Part shown: positions 38,784 through 47,033 of the stretch, piece after piece
Numbering within the stretch: position 1 is the first letter of the stretch
How the letters are laid out: each line of letters begins with the position of its first letter
Assembly: GCF_027111335.1 (NCBI RefSeq)
Contig: NZ_CP114288.1
Span: 3,906,001-3,970,000 of the forward strand
Origin: Flavobacterium aquiphilum
GTDB lineage: Bacteria > Bacteroidota > Bacteroidia > Flavobacteriales > Flavobacteriaceae
Length of the DNA: 64,000 nt
Direction: 5' to 3'
Notes under the pieces: generated by a model
The model's input: the letters and a program-made list of their open reading frames with translations, nothing else
What the model was told of the DNA's origin: nothing
The model's database searches: none
Made by a program: the position numbers and the translations under genes

Positions 38784-40268
38784 TTAATTTTTTGTTATTA
38801 TTAATTCTAATTCTTTTTTCCAATTATTGTAAGCTTCCAAATAAGGAGCCGCGTTCTGCAATGGCATGTAAGTCATCACATGGTCATTCTTTGTAATATT
38901 CTCTCCAAATTTGTCAAAATCACCATCCAAAAGTCCCGCAGCCCTAGCCGCTCCAACCGAACCTGTGGTATTGTAAATTTCAATTTCATGACCAATTAAT
39001 GTAGCCACCGTGTTTGAAAAAATTTCGGAACGGAACAAGTTGTCGTTTCCGGCACGGATTACTTTTATCTCGGTATTGTCATTTTTCATGATTTCCATTC
39101 CGTAAACAAATGAGAACGCAATTCCTTCCAATCCCGCACGATACAAGTGTCCGTGAGTATGTTTGTTCAAATTCAGATTCAAAAATTGTGTTCCTACGTT
39201 TTTGTTGTTCAACATACGCTCGGCTCCATTCCCGAATGGAATTACCACAAGTCCGTCTGAACCAACAGGCACTTCTGCAGCTTTTGCGTTCATATTTTCA
39301 TACGAATCCATTCCACAATGATTGCGCAACCATCTGTATTGAATTCCCGCTCCGTTGATGCACAAAAGTTTACCGACAATAGGATTTTCATTGGTGTAAT
39401 TCACATGTACAAAGCTGTTTACTCTTGAAGTTTCTTTCGATTTCAATTTATCAGTTACTGCATACAAAACTCCCGAAGTTCCGCCTGTTGCGGCCACTTC
39501 ACCAGGTTTGAAAATATTCAACGACAAAGCATTATTCGCTTGGTCACCCGCACGATACACCACCGGAATTCCAATTGGAAGCCCCGATTCTTTTGATGCT
39601 TTTTCGCTCAATTCCCCTTGATTCGTAAAATTATCTACCAAATCAGGTGTCAATGAATGGTCTATTCCGTAGTAATCCAATAGGAAATCGGCAACCTTGT
39701 TTTCTTTGTAATCCCACAGAATACCTTCGGATAAACTGTTTCTTGTTGAAACAATTCTGCCAGTCAGTTTATAGGCGATATAATCACCCGGCAACATGTA
39801 TTTGTAGATGTTTTTGTAAATTTCGGGTTCGTTTTCTTTTACCCATTTCAATTTGGAAGCAGTGAAATTTCCCGGCGAATTCAATAAATGCTCAGCACAT
39901 TTTTCAGCACCTATTTCTTCAAAAGCCTTGTCGCCAATTGCAACTGCCCTACTATCACACCAAATTATCGCATTACGCAAAGCCGTTCCCCTTTTGTCAA
40001 CTACAACCAATCCGTGCATTTGATACGAAATCCCAATACCTGATATTTTTGAGGCATCGATATTCGCTTCCTTGATAGCACGCTTTGTGGCGGTACAAAT
40101 ATATTCCCACCAAAGTTCAGGATCCTGTTCTGCCCAATCTTTATGGAAAGCGATTATTTCCATTTCATCGGCAGGCTCATGCAAGGCTATAATTTTTTCT
40201 CCCGTGGCAGCATCAACCAAAGCGACTTTGACTGATGAACTTCCAATATCATATCCTATATAGTACAT
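38784..40268 (-). CDS. xylB: Xylulokinase
   Basis: A 494-residue FGGY-family carbohydrate kinase. It has the N-terminal phosphate loop ([18 protein letters not shown]), [23 protein letters not shown], the ATP-binding [12 protein letters not shown] segment, and a C-terminal [11 protein letters not shown]. The MHG motif and the xylA neighbour separate it from glycerol kinase. It phosphorylates D-xylulose to D-xylulose 5-phosphate. It leads the xylB-xylA run; a LacI-type gene is divergent 730 bp away. Confidence 0.95.
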   Translation of the reverse strand: MYYIGYDIGSSSVKVALVDAATGEKIIALHEPADEMEIIAFHKDWAEQDPELWWEYICTATKRAIKEANIDASKISGIGISYQMHGLVVVDKRGTALRNAIIWCDSRAVAIGDKAFEEIGAEKCAEHLLNSPGNFTASKLKWVKENEPEIYKNIYKYMLPGDYIAYKLTGRIVSTRNSLSEGILWDYKENKVADFLLDYYGIDHSLTPDLVDNFTNQGELSEKASKESGLPIGIPVVYRAGDQANNALSLNIFKPGEVAATGGTSGVLYAVTDKLKSKETSRVNSFVHVNYTNENPIVGKLLCINGAGIQYRWLRNHCGMDSYENMNAKAAEVPVGSDGLVVIPFGNGAERMLNNKNVGTQFLNLNLNKHTHGHLYRAGLEGIAFSFVYGMEIMKNDNTEIKVIRAGNDNLFRSEIFSNTVATLIGHEIEIYNTTGSVGAARAAGLLDGDFDKFGENITKNDHVMTYMPLQNAAPYLEAYNNWKKELELIITKN

Positions 40269-40998
40269 TGTAAAGAATTAAAATTTATAAGGCTAAAATT
40301 ATATTATTCTTTATAATTTGGATAAAAAAAAGACAAAACACCTGTTTTTTTCTTTTGAGAAAGCTAAATTCCCATATTTCAAAAAGAACAAACAATCCCA
40401 ACAAATTCAAGACCTTAACAACTATTTATCCAAAACAAAGAACCTGTTTTGTATCTACTTAAAGGTTTAAGTAACTTTTTAAAATTTACTTTGATGAAAC
40501 TCTTTTTACCAAATAAGACATATAAGTTTTTGAAATAAAATCATTGCTGTCCAGCAAAAATATAAATGGAATTCTGAACTCAATATTTATGGCACTTACT
40601 GACAGGTCGCTCCTCTGGAGCTTGTTTTTGTCAATTCTCTTTTCTACAAACAGAGCGTCCCAATGGGACTAAAATAGCTCCGTTAGGAGCAAACTGTCTG
40701 TAGAAAATAAATGTTTTTTTTAATAAAGCTACAGAGTAGCGACCTGTTGATTATTCACAAAATTTAATCGGACAACAATGAAACAAAATATTTAACAAAA
40801 GAGCAACATCAAAATTTATAAACGATTAAGGCATTAAGGTTATTAAGCCTTAATGTAGCTTAATATCTTAACAATTCATTTTTAAACAAAATGTTTTTCT
40901 GATTTACAGTGCCTTCAAATTTAAAGTCAAATGCTAAAAAATACAGGAAATTGACTTAAATTAGCTCACTACATCAAACACCAAATTATCACCAAAAA
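40269..40998. other. Divergent intergenic region between xylB and a LacI-type gene
   Basis: The 730-bp region holds the nested inverted-repeat element at 40602-40747 and AT-rich flanks that must contain both promoters. A palindrome-like stretch near 40823-40870 (AAGGCATTAAGG with AAGCCTTAA) is also present. No gene is seen. Confidence 0.6.
40602..40747. repeat. Nested inverted-repeat element (REP/MITE-like)
   Basis: Outer arms at 40602-40622 and 40727-40747 match as inverted repeats at 19 of 21 positions (ends ACAGGTCGCT and AGCGACCTGT). An inner pair, TTTCTACAAACAG (40641-40653) with CTGTCTGTAGAAA (40694-40706), matches at 12 of 13. Between them lie two small hairpins at 40657-40669 and 40677-40690. 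It carries no coding frame and fills part of the 730-bp space between xylB and the divergent LacI gene. No other copy is seen in this window. Confidence 0.75.
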
Positions 40999-42021
40999 AT
41001 GAACAATAGAATTACATTAAAAAAAATTGCTGCAGAGTTTAATGTATCTATTGCGACTGTTTCCAAAGCATTGAATGACAGTCATGAAATTGGTATCAAA
41101 ACCAAAGAAAAAATACAGGCTTTCGCCAAAAAGCATCATTACAAGCCTAATAAAATTGCTTTAAGTTTACTGAACAAAAAGACCAAGACTTTGGGCGTAA
41201 TTATTCCAAATATTATGAATAGCTTTTTTACTGAAGTTTTTGTTGGCATTGAGGAAAAAGCCAGTGAATTTGGGTATAATTTAATTTCCTGTATTTCGAA
41301 TGAGTCTTACGACAAAGAGGTAAATACCGTGGAATTATTAAAAAGCGGTACTATTGATGGTTTCATTGTTTCCTTAGCCGAAGAAACCCAAATCAATAAA
41401 AACTTCAATCATTTTAAGGAAGCTGTAAACGAAGGAGTTCCCATTGTGCTTTTCGACAGGGTTACTGACGAAATTGAATGCGACAAAGTGATTGTAAATG
41501 ATTTTGAAGGAGCCAGGCACGCAACAGAGCACCTCATCAAAACGGGTTGCAAAAAAATTGCTTTGGTTTCTGTCATTGATAATTTAAGTGTTGGAAAATT
41601 ACGCGTTGAAGGCTATAAAAAAGGCCTCAGCGACCACAATATCACAATCGACGAGAAAATTATTGTGCGATTGCATAAAAAAGAAGACCTTGAAACCTCG
41701 ATGAAAATCATTCTATCCGACAAATCGATAGACGGTTTATTGTGTTTGGAGGAAAGCTCGGCCATTCAGTCTTTGGAATTGATAAAATCTATGAATTACA
41801 AAATCCCAGAGGAGATGTCTATCATTTGTTTTACCAACGGAAAACTACCACAACATGTTACTCCCACGATAACAACTATAAGTCAACACGGTAAATATAT
41901 TGGGGAAATCGCGACAAAAATGCTGGTAGATCGATTGGAAGGCAAATCCGAATCAGAATTCACTACCAAAGTCATAAAAACCAGTCTAATAGAACGAGGG
42001 ACAACCATTCCGTTGAAATAA
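40999..42021 (+). CDS. LacI-family transcriptional regulator, likely for xylose genes
   Basis: A 340-residue protein with N-terminal helix-turn-helix (ITLKKIAAEFNVSIATVSKAL), hinge (YKPNKIALSLL) and sensor domain (TLGVIIPNIMNSFF, PIVLFDRVTDEI, DGLLCLEESSAIQ). It is divergent from xylB, so control of xylose or xyloside use is the natural inference. It shares the general plan of the protein encoded at 32092-33117 but is not a close copy. Confidence 0.92.
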   Translation: MNNRITLKKIAAEFNVSIATVSKALNDSHEIGIKTKEKIQAFAKKHHYKPNKIALSLLNKKTKTLGVIIPNIMNSFFTEVFVGIEEKASEFGYNLISCISNESYDKEVNTVELLKSGTIDGFIVSLAEETQINKNFNHFKEAVNEGVPIVLFDRVTDEIECDKVIVNDFEGARHATEHLIKTGCKKIALVSVIDNLSVGKLRVEGYKKGLSDHNITIDEKIIVRLHKKEDLETSMKIILSDKSIDGLLCLEESSAIQSLELIKSMNYKIPEEMSIICFTNGKLPQHVTPTITTISQHGKYIGEIATKMLVDRLEGKSESEFTTKVIKTSLIERGTTIPLK

Positions 42022-42053
42022 TTTCTTATCTTGTATAATCAAAATTCAGCCAA

Positions 42054-42683
42054 ATGAAAGATCAACAGAAATACAGCAACAAAACAAAAGCTGCACTTGT
42101 TTTATTGATTGTCATGATAATTATACTTTTAAGTAATTTTTACAGATTGCAGAACTCCAAAAAAGCAAATGAGGATATGAATGCAATCTTTAATGACCGA
42201 TTGGTTGTGGCTAGCTATATCTTTCAGTATGCGAATGATCTTCATTCTATAAAAGCAAAAGCATTGCAGACAGGACTCAATGATGCTCAAAAAAAAGCTG
42301 GAATTGCAGCATCTATTCAGCATATTCATTCTATTGATAAACTGTATTTGGAAACAGCTCTGACTCCAAAAGAAAAAACATTTTTTGTATCATTTTTGGC
42401 TTCTTGCTCCGCTATTGAACTACAGTCACAAAACAGTAATTGGATACAAATAACCCAATCTAGCGACCAAGCATTGAAAACGCTGAAACTGCTGTCTCAA
42501 ATCCAAATTAATGAAGGAAAATCCAAACTGGCTAACTCCAATTCTATTCACATGGAAAACACAACTTGGGGAGAACTCCAAATTGCATTACTGATTGTGC
42601 TAGGCGGTGTTGCGCTATATTTATTAATCATCAAACAAAAAAAGATTAAAATCAAAGTACCGGAATCGCCAAGTATGAATTAA
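42054..42683 (+). CDS. Membrane-anchored four-helix-bundle sensor-like protein
   Basis: A 209-residue protein with a transmembrane segment near the N-terminus (about residues 14-30, ALVLLIVMIIILLSNF), a helical periplasmic part, and a second transmembrane segment (about 178-196, LQIALLIVLGGVALYLLII) before a short basic tail. This is the layout of the four-helix-bundle ligand sensor of chemoreceptors, but no methyl-accepting, kinase or HAMP domain follows. It lies 32 bp after the LacI gene and could be cotranscribed. Function unknown. Confidence 0.6.
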   Translation: MKDQQKYSNKTKAALVLLIVMIIILLSNFYRLQNSKKANEDMNAIFNDRLVVASYIFQYANDLHSIKAKALQTGLNDAQKKAGIAASIQHIHSIDKLYLETALTPKEKTFFVSFLASCSAIELQSQNSNWIQITQSSDQALKTLKLLSQIQINEGKSKLANSNSIHMENTTWGELQIALLIVLGGVALYLLIIKQKKIKIKVPESPSMN

Positions 42684-42721
42684 TCGCAACCTCTAAACAG
42701 AATAACGCTAACAAAACAATC

Positions 42722-43282
42722 ATGGATCGCGAACAATTTATTTTCTGTCTCGAAGCGGTTTCCGATGTAGAAACAGATGTCATTACCGAAGTAGTCAAAA
42801 ATCTGGAAAAACTAGCTTTTGAACAAGGAATTGCAAGCATATACAAAACCTGTGATACTATCGAAGGGCTTGAAGACAGTTTGAATGCGCTACTTTATGA
42901 CGACCATAATTTCAAAGATTATGAAATCGTTTACTTGGTGATGCCTGGCAAAGGAAACAACATTTGCATTAACAACTATTACTACAGCCTTGAAGAAATC
43001 GCCGAAATATTTGAAGGAAAAATGAAAGGCAAAATTCTACATTTCTCGAATTCCAAAATTTTAGACTTAAACGAAGAAGAAGCACAATACTTTTTGGATA
43101 TAACTGGCGCTCGTGCCGTTTCAGGATATGGTTTAGCTAAAAACAACATCAGCAGCAATGCTATTGACAAAGCCTTTTTTAGTCTGTGCCAAGAGTACGG
43201 TGATGTCACTGAAATTGTGGAAGAATTACATCAGAAACATTATGCACTCTGCAAAATGCTAGATTTTAGGCTGTATTATTAA
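42722..43282 (+). CDS. Conserved hypothetical protein (possibly DUF6642)
   Basis: A 186-residue soluble protein rich in acidic residues, without signal peptide. Alternating strands and helices (IVYLVMPGKGNNICINNYYYSLEE read in part) suggest a compact alpha/beta fold, possibly nucleotide-related. I associate it with the DUF6642 family from memory, with low confidence. It starts 38 bp after the four-helix-bundle gene and precedes an AraC-type gene by 16 bp, so these three are probably one transcript. Confidence 0.5.
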   Translation: MDREQFIFCLEAVSDVETDVITEVVKNLEKLAFEQGIASIYKTCDTIEGLEDSLNALLYDDHNFKDYEIVYLVMPGKGNNICINNYYYSLEEIAEIFEGKMKGKILHFSNSKILDLNEEEAQYFLDITGARAVSGYGLAKNNISSNAIDKAFFSLCQEYGDVTEIVEELHQKHYALCKMLDFRLYY

Positions 43283-43298
43283 TTAACTCTCAATTGTT

Positions 43299-43859
43299 AT
43301 GATTCTTTATATCAAAAATATGGTTTGTAACCGTTGCAAAATGGTAGTCAAAGCCGAATTGGAAAAACTCGGGATAAACCCTCAAAAAGTCGAATTGGGA
43401 GAAGTTACCATCGACAATGATTTGGATGCCCAACAAAAAGAACAATTGGAACTTATCCTTAACAATTTGGGTTTTGAGTTAATCGATGACAAAAAGAGCA
43501 GGTACATTGAAAAGATAAAATCCTTGATTATAAAATTAATTCATGAACAAAACAATGATTTAAAAATTACACTTTCGGATTATTTGAGCCAAAACGTGTA
43601 TCACGATTACTTTTACCTTTCCAATCTTTTTTCGGAAATTGAAGGTACTACAATTGAGAAATACTTTATTGCCCAAAAAATTGAAAGGGTCAAAGAATTA
43701 TTAGCTTACAATGAATTGTCTTTGGGTGAAATCGCTTTTCAGCTAAATTATTCTAGCGTAGCACACCTCAGCAATCAATTTAAAAAATTTACGGGGCTTT
43801 CGCCAAGCCATTTCAAAAACATTCGCTTGGGCGGAAGAAAGCCTTTGGATGAAGTTTAG
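43299..43859 (+). CDS. HMA-like plus AraC-type DNA-binding fusion regulator
   Basis: A 186-residue protein. Residues 1-70 resemble a heavy-metal-associated (HMA) domain: IKNMVCNRCKMVVKAELEKLG, with Cys10 and Cys13. Residues about 80-180 form an AraC-type double helix-turn-helix (LSLGEIAFQLNYSSVAHLSNQFKKFTGLSPSHF). The combination suggests a regulator that senses copper or another soft metal directly. A copper-type P-ATPase gene lies 3.2 kb downstream on the same strand, which is a plausible target but not adjacent. Confidence 0.75.
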   Translation: MILYIKNMVCNRCKMVVKAELEKLGINPQKVELGEVTIDNDLDAQQKEQLELILNNLGFELIDDKKSRYIEKIKSLIIKLIHEQNNDLKITLSDYLSQNVYHDYFYLSNLFSEIEGTTIEKYFIAQKIERVKELLAYNELSLGEIAFQLNYSSVAHLSNQFKKFTGLSPSHFKNIRLGGRKPLDEV

Positions 43860-43926
43860 TCCTCCCTAGAGCATAAAGTAAAGAGCAAAGAAAAAATTAA
43901 ATTCACATTATTTTTCATCTGCGTAA

Positions 43927-43973
43927 ATCTGCAAAATCTGCGTGCTAGTTTTTTTCACGCAGATTTCGCAGAT
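43927..43973. repeat. Inverted repeat of the AATCTGCG type, copy 2
   Basis: Arms at 43927-43944 and 43956-43973 match at 17 of 18 positions around an 11-base loop with a T run. It lies between the convergent HMA-AraC and pirin genes and is related in sequence to the hairpin at 36191-36241. It could work as a bidirectional terminator. Confidence 0.7.
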
Positions 43974-44025
43974 TCATTTTAAAACTTTACGTCTTTATTC
44001 GCAAAACATCTCGATAGACCTAAAT

Positions 44026-44910
44026 TTATCCCCCAAATCTAATTTGCGGTAAAGGCACAAATTCTGTTTCATTAGGCACTTTCGGGAATCTTTGATCGAT
44101 CCAATCCTGTTTGGCTTTTTCAATTACAACTTTATCAGTATGAACAAAATTCCAAAAAATGAAATGCTCTTCAGGAAATGGTTCTCCTCCAAAAATATAA
44201 ATCGTGCTGTTTGCACTCATTTCAAATTGGCAAAGGCTGCTTTCCTTGGCTACTAAAATCTGTTTTGAAGTATAAGTGTTCCCGTCATTTTTGACTTCTC
44301 CTTCCAAAATATACATCGCGCTTTCCCCGAAAAGTTCTCTACCTATGTTCAAAGTAGCTGCATTGGTACTTTTAATTTCGATTAAATACAACGGACTATA
44401 AACAGGAACAGGTGATTCTTTGCCAAAAACTTTGCCGGCAATAAGTTTTATCGAAACATCATCCTGTTGCCATTCCGGTATGTCTTTGGCTTCAATGTGA
44501 AAAAAAGATGGCTCAATATTTTCCATTACTTTTGGCAAGGCAACCCAAATTTGCAACCCATGCAAACTTTTGTCAGTCGTTCTCAAACGTTGCGGGGTTC
44601 GCTCCGAGTGAACTACTCCTTTGCCTGCAGTCATCCAATTGACAGCTCCCGGTGTAATTTCCATTTCAGTGCCAAGACTGTCCCGATGCAATATCGCTCC
44701 CTCAAACAAATAAGTTAGTGTCGATAACCCAATATGCGGATGAGGGGCAACATCCAAATTTTGGTAATCTTTCAGTTTTGTAGGCCCCATGTGATCCAAA
44801 AAAACAAAAGGCCCAACGGCACGTTTTTCGCGAAAGGGCAATAACCTTCCCACTAAAAAATTTCCGATATCGGCGGCTCTTTCTTCTATAATTAATCCAA
44901 TGTTTGACAT
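44026..44910 (-). CDS. Pirin-family protein
   Basis: A 294-residue cupin protein. The N-terminal metal site is seen in VAPHPHIGLSTLTYLFEG and HRDS, and WMTAGKGVVHSER is the family signature. The C-terminal half is a second cupin (GREFGESAMYILEGEV-like). Bacterial pirins bind iron and some are quercetin dioxygenases or stress-linked regulators. The function here is open. It lies 112 bp upstream, in transcription order, of nothing else on its strand; the YceI gene precedes it. Confidence 0.92.
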   Translation of the reverse strand: MSNIGLIIEERAADIGNFLVGRLLPFREKRAVGPFVFLDHMGPTKLKDYQNLDVAPHPHIGLSTLTYLFEGAILHRDSLGTEMEITPGAVNWMTAGKGVVHSERTPQRLRTTDKSLHGLQIWVALPKVMENIEPSFFHIEAKDIPEWQQDDVSIKLIAGKVFGKESPVPVYSPLYLIEIKSTNAATLNIGRELFGESAMYILEGEVKNDGNTYTSKQILVAKESSLCQFEMSANSTIYIFGGEPFPEEHFIFWNFVHTDKVVIEKAKQDWIDQRFPKVPNETEFVPLPQIRFGG

Positions 44911-45022
44911 AATTGTATTATTTTCTGGTTTAAAATTTTGTCAAAAGACAATCCTAAATTAAACAAAAAAACCGCAAAAAGATTAACTTTTTACGGTTCA
45001 GTACAGGTAATTATACTTTTAA

Positions 45023-45550
45023 TTATTTAGCAAATTGAAGCTCAGAAGATAATTTAATTTCTTCCCCTACCAAAACTCCTCCTGTTTCAAGAGCGGCATT
45101 CCAAGTTAAACCAAAATCTTTACGATTAATTTTTCCATCAACTGAAAGTCCAATTTTAGTATTTCCCCAAGGATCTTTCATCAATCCGCTGTATTCAGCA
45201 TTTAAGGTTACAGGTGCAGTGACATCTTTAATGGTTAAATCACCGTTGATTTGAAACGTCCCTTCGTCGATTTTTTTCACAGATGTGCTCACAAATGACA
45301 ATGTTGTGAATTTTTCAACATCAAAGAAATCGGCACTTCTTAAGTGATTGTCACGATCACCATTGTTTGTATCGATCGAATTTACGTCGGCAGAGAAACT
45401 AATTTTTGATGATTCAAAATGATCTGCATCATTTTCGATAGTTGCATTAAATGTGTTGAATTTACCTGAAACATTTGTAAACATCATGTGTTTTACTTTG
45501 AAACCGATTTCTGAGTGTGTAGGGTCAATTGCCCAAATTGTATTTTCCAT
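45023..45550 (-). CDS. YceI-family lipid-binding protein, no signal peptide
   Basis: A 175-residue protein covering one YceI/lipocalin-like barrel: IDPTHSEIGFKVKHMMFTNVSGKF at the start, FSADVNSIDTNNGDRDNHLRSADFFD in the middle and DFGLTWNAALETGG near the end. Many YceI proteins are secreted; this one has no signal sequence and should stay in the cytoplasm. They bind isoprenoid-like ligands. The pirin gene lies downstream on the same strand, and pirin-YceI neighbourhoods are common in this phylum. Confidence 0.92.
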   Translation of the reverse strand: MENTIWAIDPTHSEIGFKVKHMMFTNVSGKFNTFNATIENDADHFESSKISFSADVNSIDTNNGDRDNHLRSADFFDVEKFTTLSFVSTSVKKIDEGTFQINGDLTIKDVTAPVTLNAEYSGLMKDPWGNTKIGLSVDGKINRKDFGLTWNAALETGGVLVGEEIKLSSELQFAK

Positions 45551-45607
45551 TTTAATTAAATTTTAATTTTATTATTTCTTATTTCTATTGTTTTATAATC
45601 TATTATT

Positions 45608-45851
45608 AAAGAACGAAGCAAAGTTCCGATGATTGAAGTTGCTGTGCATTGAACTAGTTCAAGAAATTAAATCTTCTCTATTTTCAAACTTTCATTATCA
45701 AAGAACAAAGCAAAGTTCCGATGTTTGAAATTGCTGCGCATTGAACTAGTTCAAGAAATTAAATCTTCTCTATTTTCAAACTTTCATTATCAAAGAACAA
45801 GGCAAAGTTCCGATGATTGAAGTTGCTGTGCATTGAACTAGTTCAAGAAAT
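45608..45851. repeat. 92-bp tandem repeat, two full copies and one partial
   Basis: Units start at 45611, 45703 and 45795, giving a 92-bp period; the third unit breaks off near 45851. Copies differ by only a few bases. Each unit carries the palindrome GAACTAGTTC and, before it, GAAC and GTTC eight bases apart. There are no unique spacers between units, so it is not a CRISPR array. Confidence 0.88.
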
Positions 45852-45957
45852 GATTTTAACTGAACTCAATTATTTTTTTGGAAAAACATTCTCGTCACAC
45901 GAAGTGCTATTAGATTAAACAATTAATGCTTCTAATTTTTATACTTAATACATATCG

Positions 45958-46050
45958 TTTGTCATTCCGACACAAAGGAGGAATCTCACGCGTATTTATC
46001 ACGGAATGTGAAAAGCAAATGTGATTTCTCCCGTTGGTCGAAATGACAAA
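45958..46050. repeat. Imperfect inverted repeat (GTCATTCCGAC type)
   Basis: The left arm (45958-45989, TTTGTCATTCCGAC then GGAGGAATCTCAC) and right arm (46021-46050, GTGATTTCTCCC then GTCGAAATGACAAA) are complementary apart from a small number of mismatches and an indel. They enclose about 30 bases. It looks like a small mobile or palindromic intergenic element. Confidence 0.7.
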
Positions 46051-46110
46051 CTTTACGGACAATACGTTACCGAAATAAGTAACTTTTACAAAAAAGCCAA
46101 ATGCTTCCTT

Positions 46111-46183
46111 TTAGCCCCGACAGAAGTGAAAATCCTCTTGTACTGGGGTTCAGTACAAGAGATTGCAGCGAATGGCGGGAACC
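46111..46183 (+). repeat. Dispersed hairpin element, copy 2 (GGGGTTC-loop family)
   Basis: It begins TTAGCCCCGA and ends GGCGGGAACC. A perfect ten-base stem (46135-46144 with 46152-46161) encloses GGGGTTC (46145-46151). Compared with the copy at 36081-36152, five stem pairs are changed on both sides and pairing is kept, while the loop is identical. This pattern suggests selection on an RNA or DNA hairpin. Confidence 0.65.
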
Positions 46184-46215
46184 AATGTTTACAAAAATGC
46201 CTAATCTTTCCGCTC

Positions 46216-46255
46216 AAAAAAAACTCCCTATTAAACTATGAAGTTCAATAGGGAG
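46216..46255 (-). terminator. Terminator of the Crp/Fnr-type gene
   Basis: Nine-base arms at 46247-46255 and 46224-46232 pair perfectly, with a 14-base loop. On the minus strand the stem is followed by a run of eight T (46216-46223). It begins 28 bases after the stop codon of the gene ending at 46283. Confidence 0.88.
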
Positions 46256-46282
46256 CCGATTACAATTTATTCTGAAACTAGT

Positions 46283-46870
46283 TTATTGCTTCGCAATTTT
46301 TGTTCGGATCTTACTCAAAAACTCAGCGGAGATACCCAAATAAGAAGCGATATAATGCTGGGCGACTCTTTGCGGAATTGTTGGGTACAACTTAATGAAA
46401 TCAAGATATTTCTCGGTAGCCGTTTTCGAAATGGTATTAATCAATCGGTTTTGTGTGGTAGAAATATTTTTTTGAAGCATTAACCTAAAAAAACGTTCGA
46501 ATTTTGGCACTTTGGCAAACAACACTTCTTTGTCTTGCGGCGTGAGGAAAAGCAATTCACAATCTTCAAGAGTTTCAATGTACATCTTGCTCGGTTCCCT
46601 GTTATAGAAGCTGGCGATATCGCTAACCCACCAATCTTCAATACCAAACTGAAGTATCACCTCGAAACCATTCTTGTCGATATAGTAACTCCTAATACAT
46701 CCTTTAAGTATATAAGCTTCAAAATCACAAATCTCTCCTTCCTGAAGAAGATATGTTTTTTTTGGAACCGATTTGTGCTTTAATAAAGAATGGAATATTT
46801 CTAACTCTTCTTCAGTCAAAGATATATACCGGCTGATTGATTTATCGATCGCTTCGTTCATAGTTGGCAA
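46283..46870 (-). CDS. Crp/Fnr-type transcriptional regulator
   Basis: A 195-residue protein of the same plan as that encoded at 6737-7315: a cyclic-nucleotide-binding-like domain (LLQEGEICDFEAYILKGCIRSY) and a short C-terminal DNA-binding segment (IASYLGISAEFLSKIRTKIAKQ). The effector is not predictable. It is divergent from the copper-type P-ATPase gene at 47034, with 163 bp between, so it may respond to the same stress, but this is only positional. Confidence 0.87.
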   Translation of the reverse strand: MPTMNEAIDKSISRYISLTEEELEIFHSLLKHKSVPKKTYLLQEGEICDFEAYILKGCIRSYYIDKNGFEVILQFGIEDWWVSDIASFYNREPSKMYIETLEDCELLFLTPQDKEVLFAKVPKFERFFRLMLQKNISTTQNRLINTISKTATEKYLDFIKLYPTIPQRVAQHYIASYLGISAEFLSKIRTKIAKQ

Positions 46871-47033
46871 TTTTTAGAGTAAATATAAGAAGCATGGATG
46901 ACAATCTGAATTCAAACTCGAATATAATTTCATTAAAAAAAACACCAAAGTCATGCAACTCTTTCACAAAAAACTGTAACTAATTTGAGAATTAACTGCG
47001 GAACTTTGTACTATAACTTTAAATACAGATAAA

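Larger units (their letters stand above)
45551..46282. other. Intergenic repeat island
   Basis: A 732-bp non-coding stretch between two minus-strand genes. It holds three repeat families in order: a 92-bp tandem repeat (45608-45851), an inverted repeat (45958-46050) and the second hairpin element (46111-46183), then the terminator of the Crp/Fnr-type gene (46216-46255). Open frames over it are best read as shadows of the repeats. Confidence 0.75.

Noticed and set aside
45608..45851. CRISPR array
   Set aside because: The 92-bp units follow each other without unique spacers, and no cas gene is seen in the window.
46021..46251. 76-codon and overlapping open frames in the repeat island
   Set aside because: They run across the inverted repeat, the hairpin element and the terminator, and have no recognisable content.
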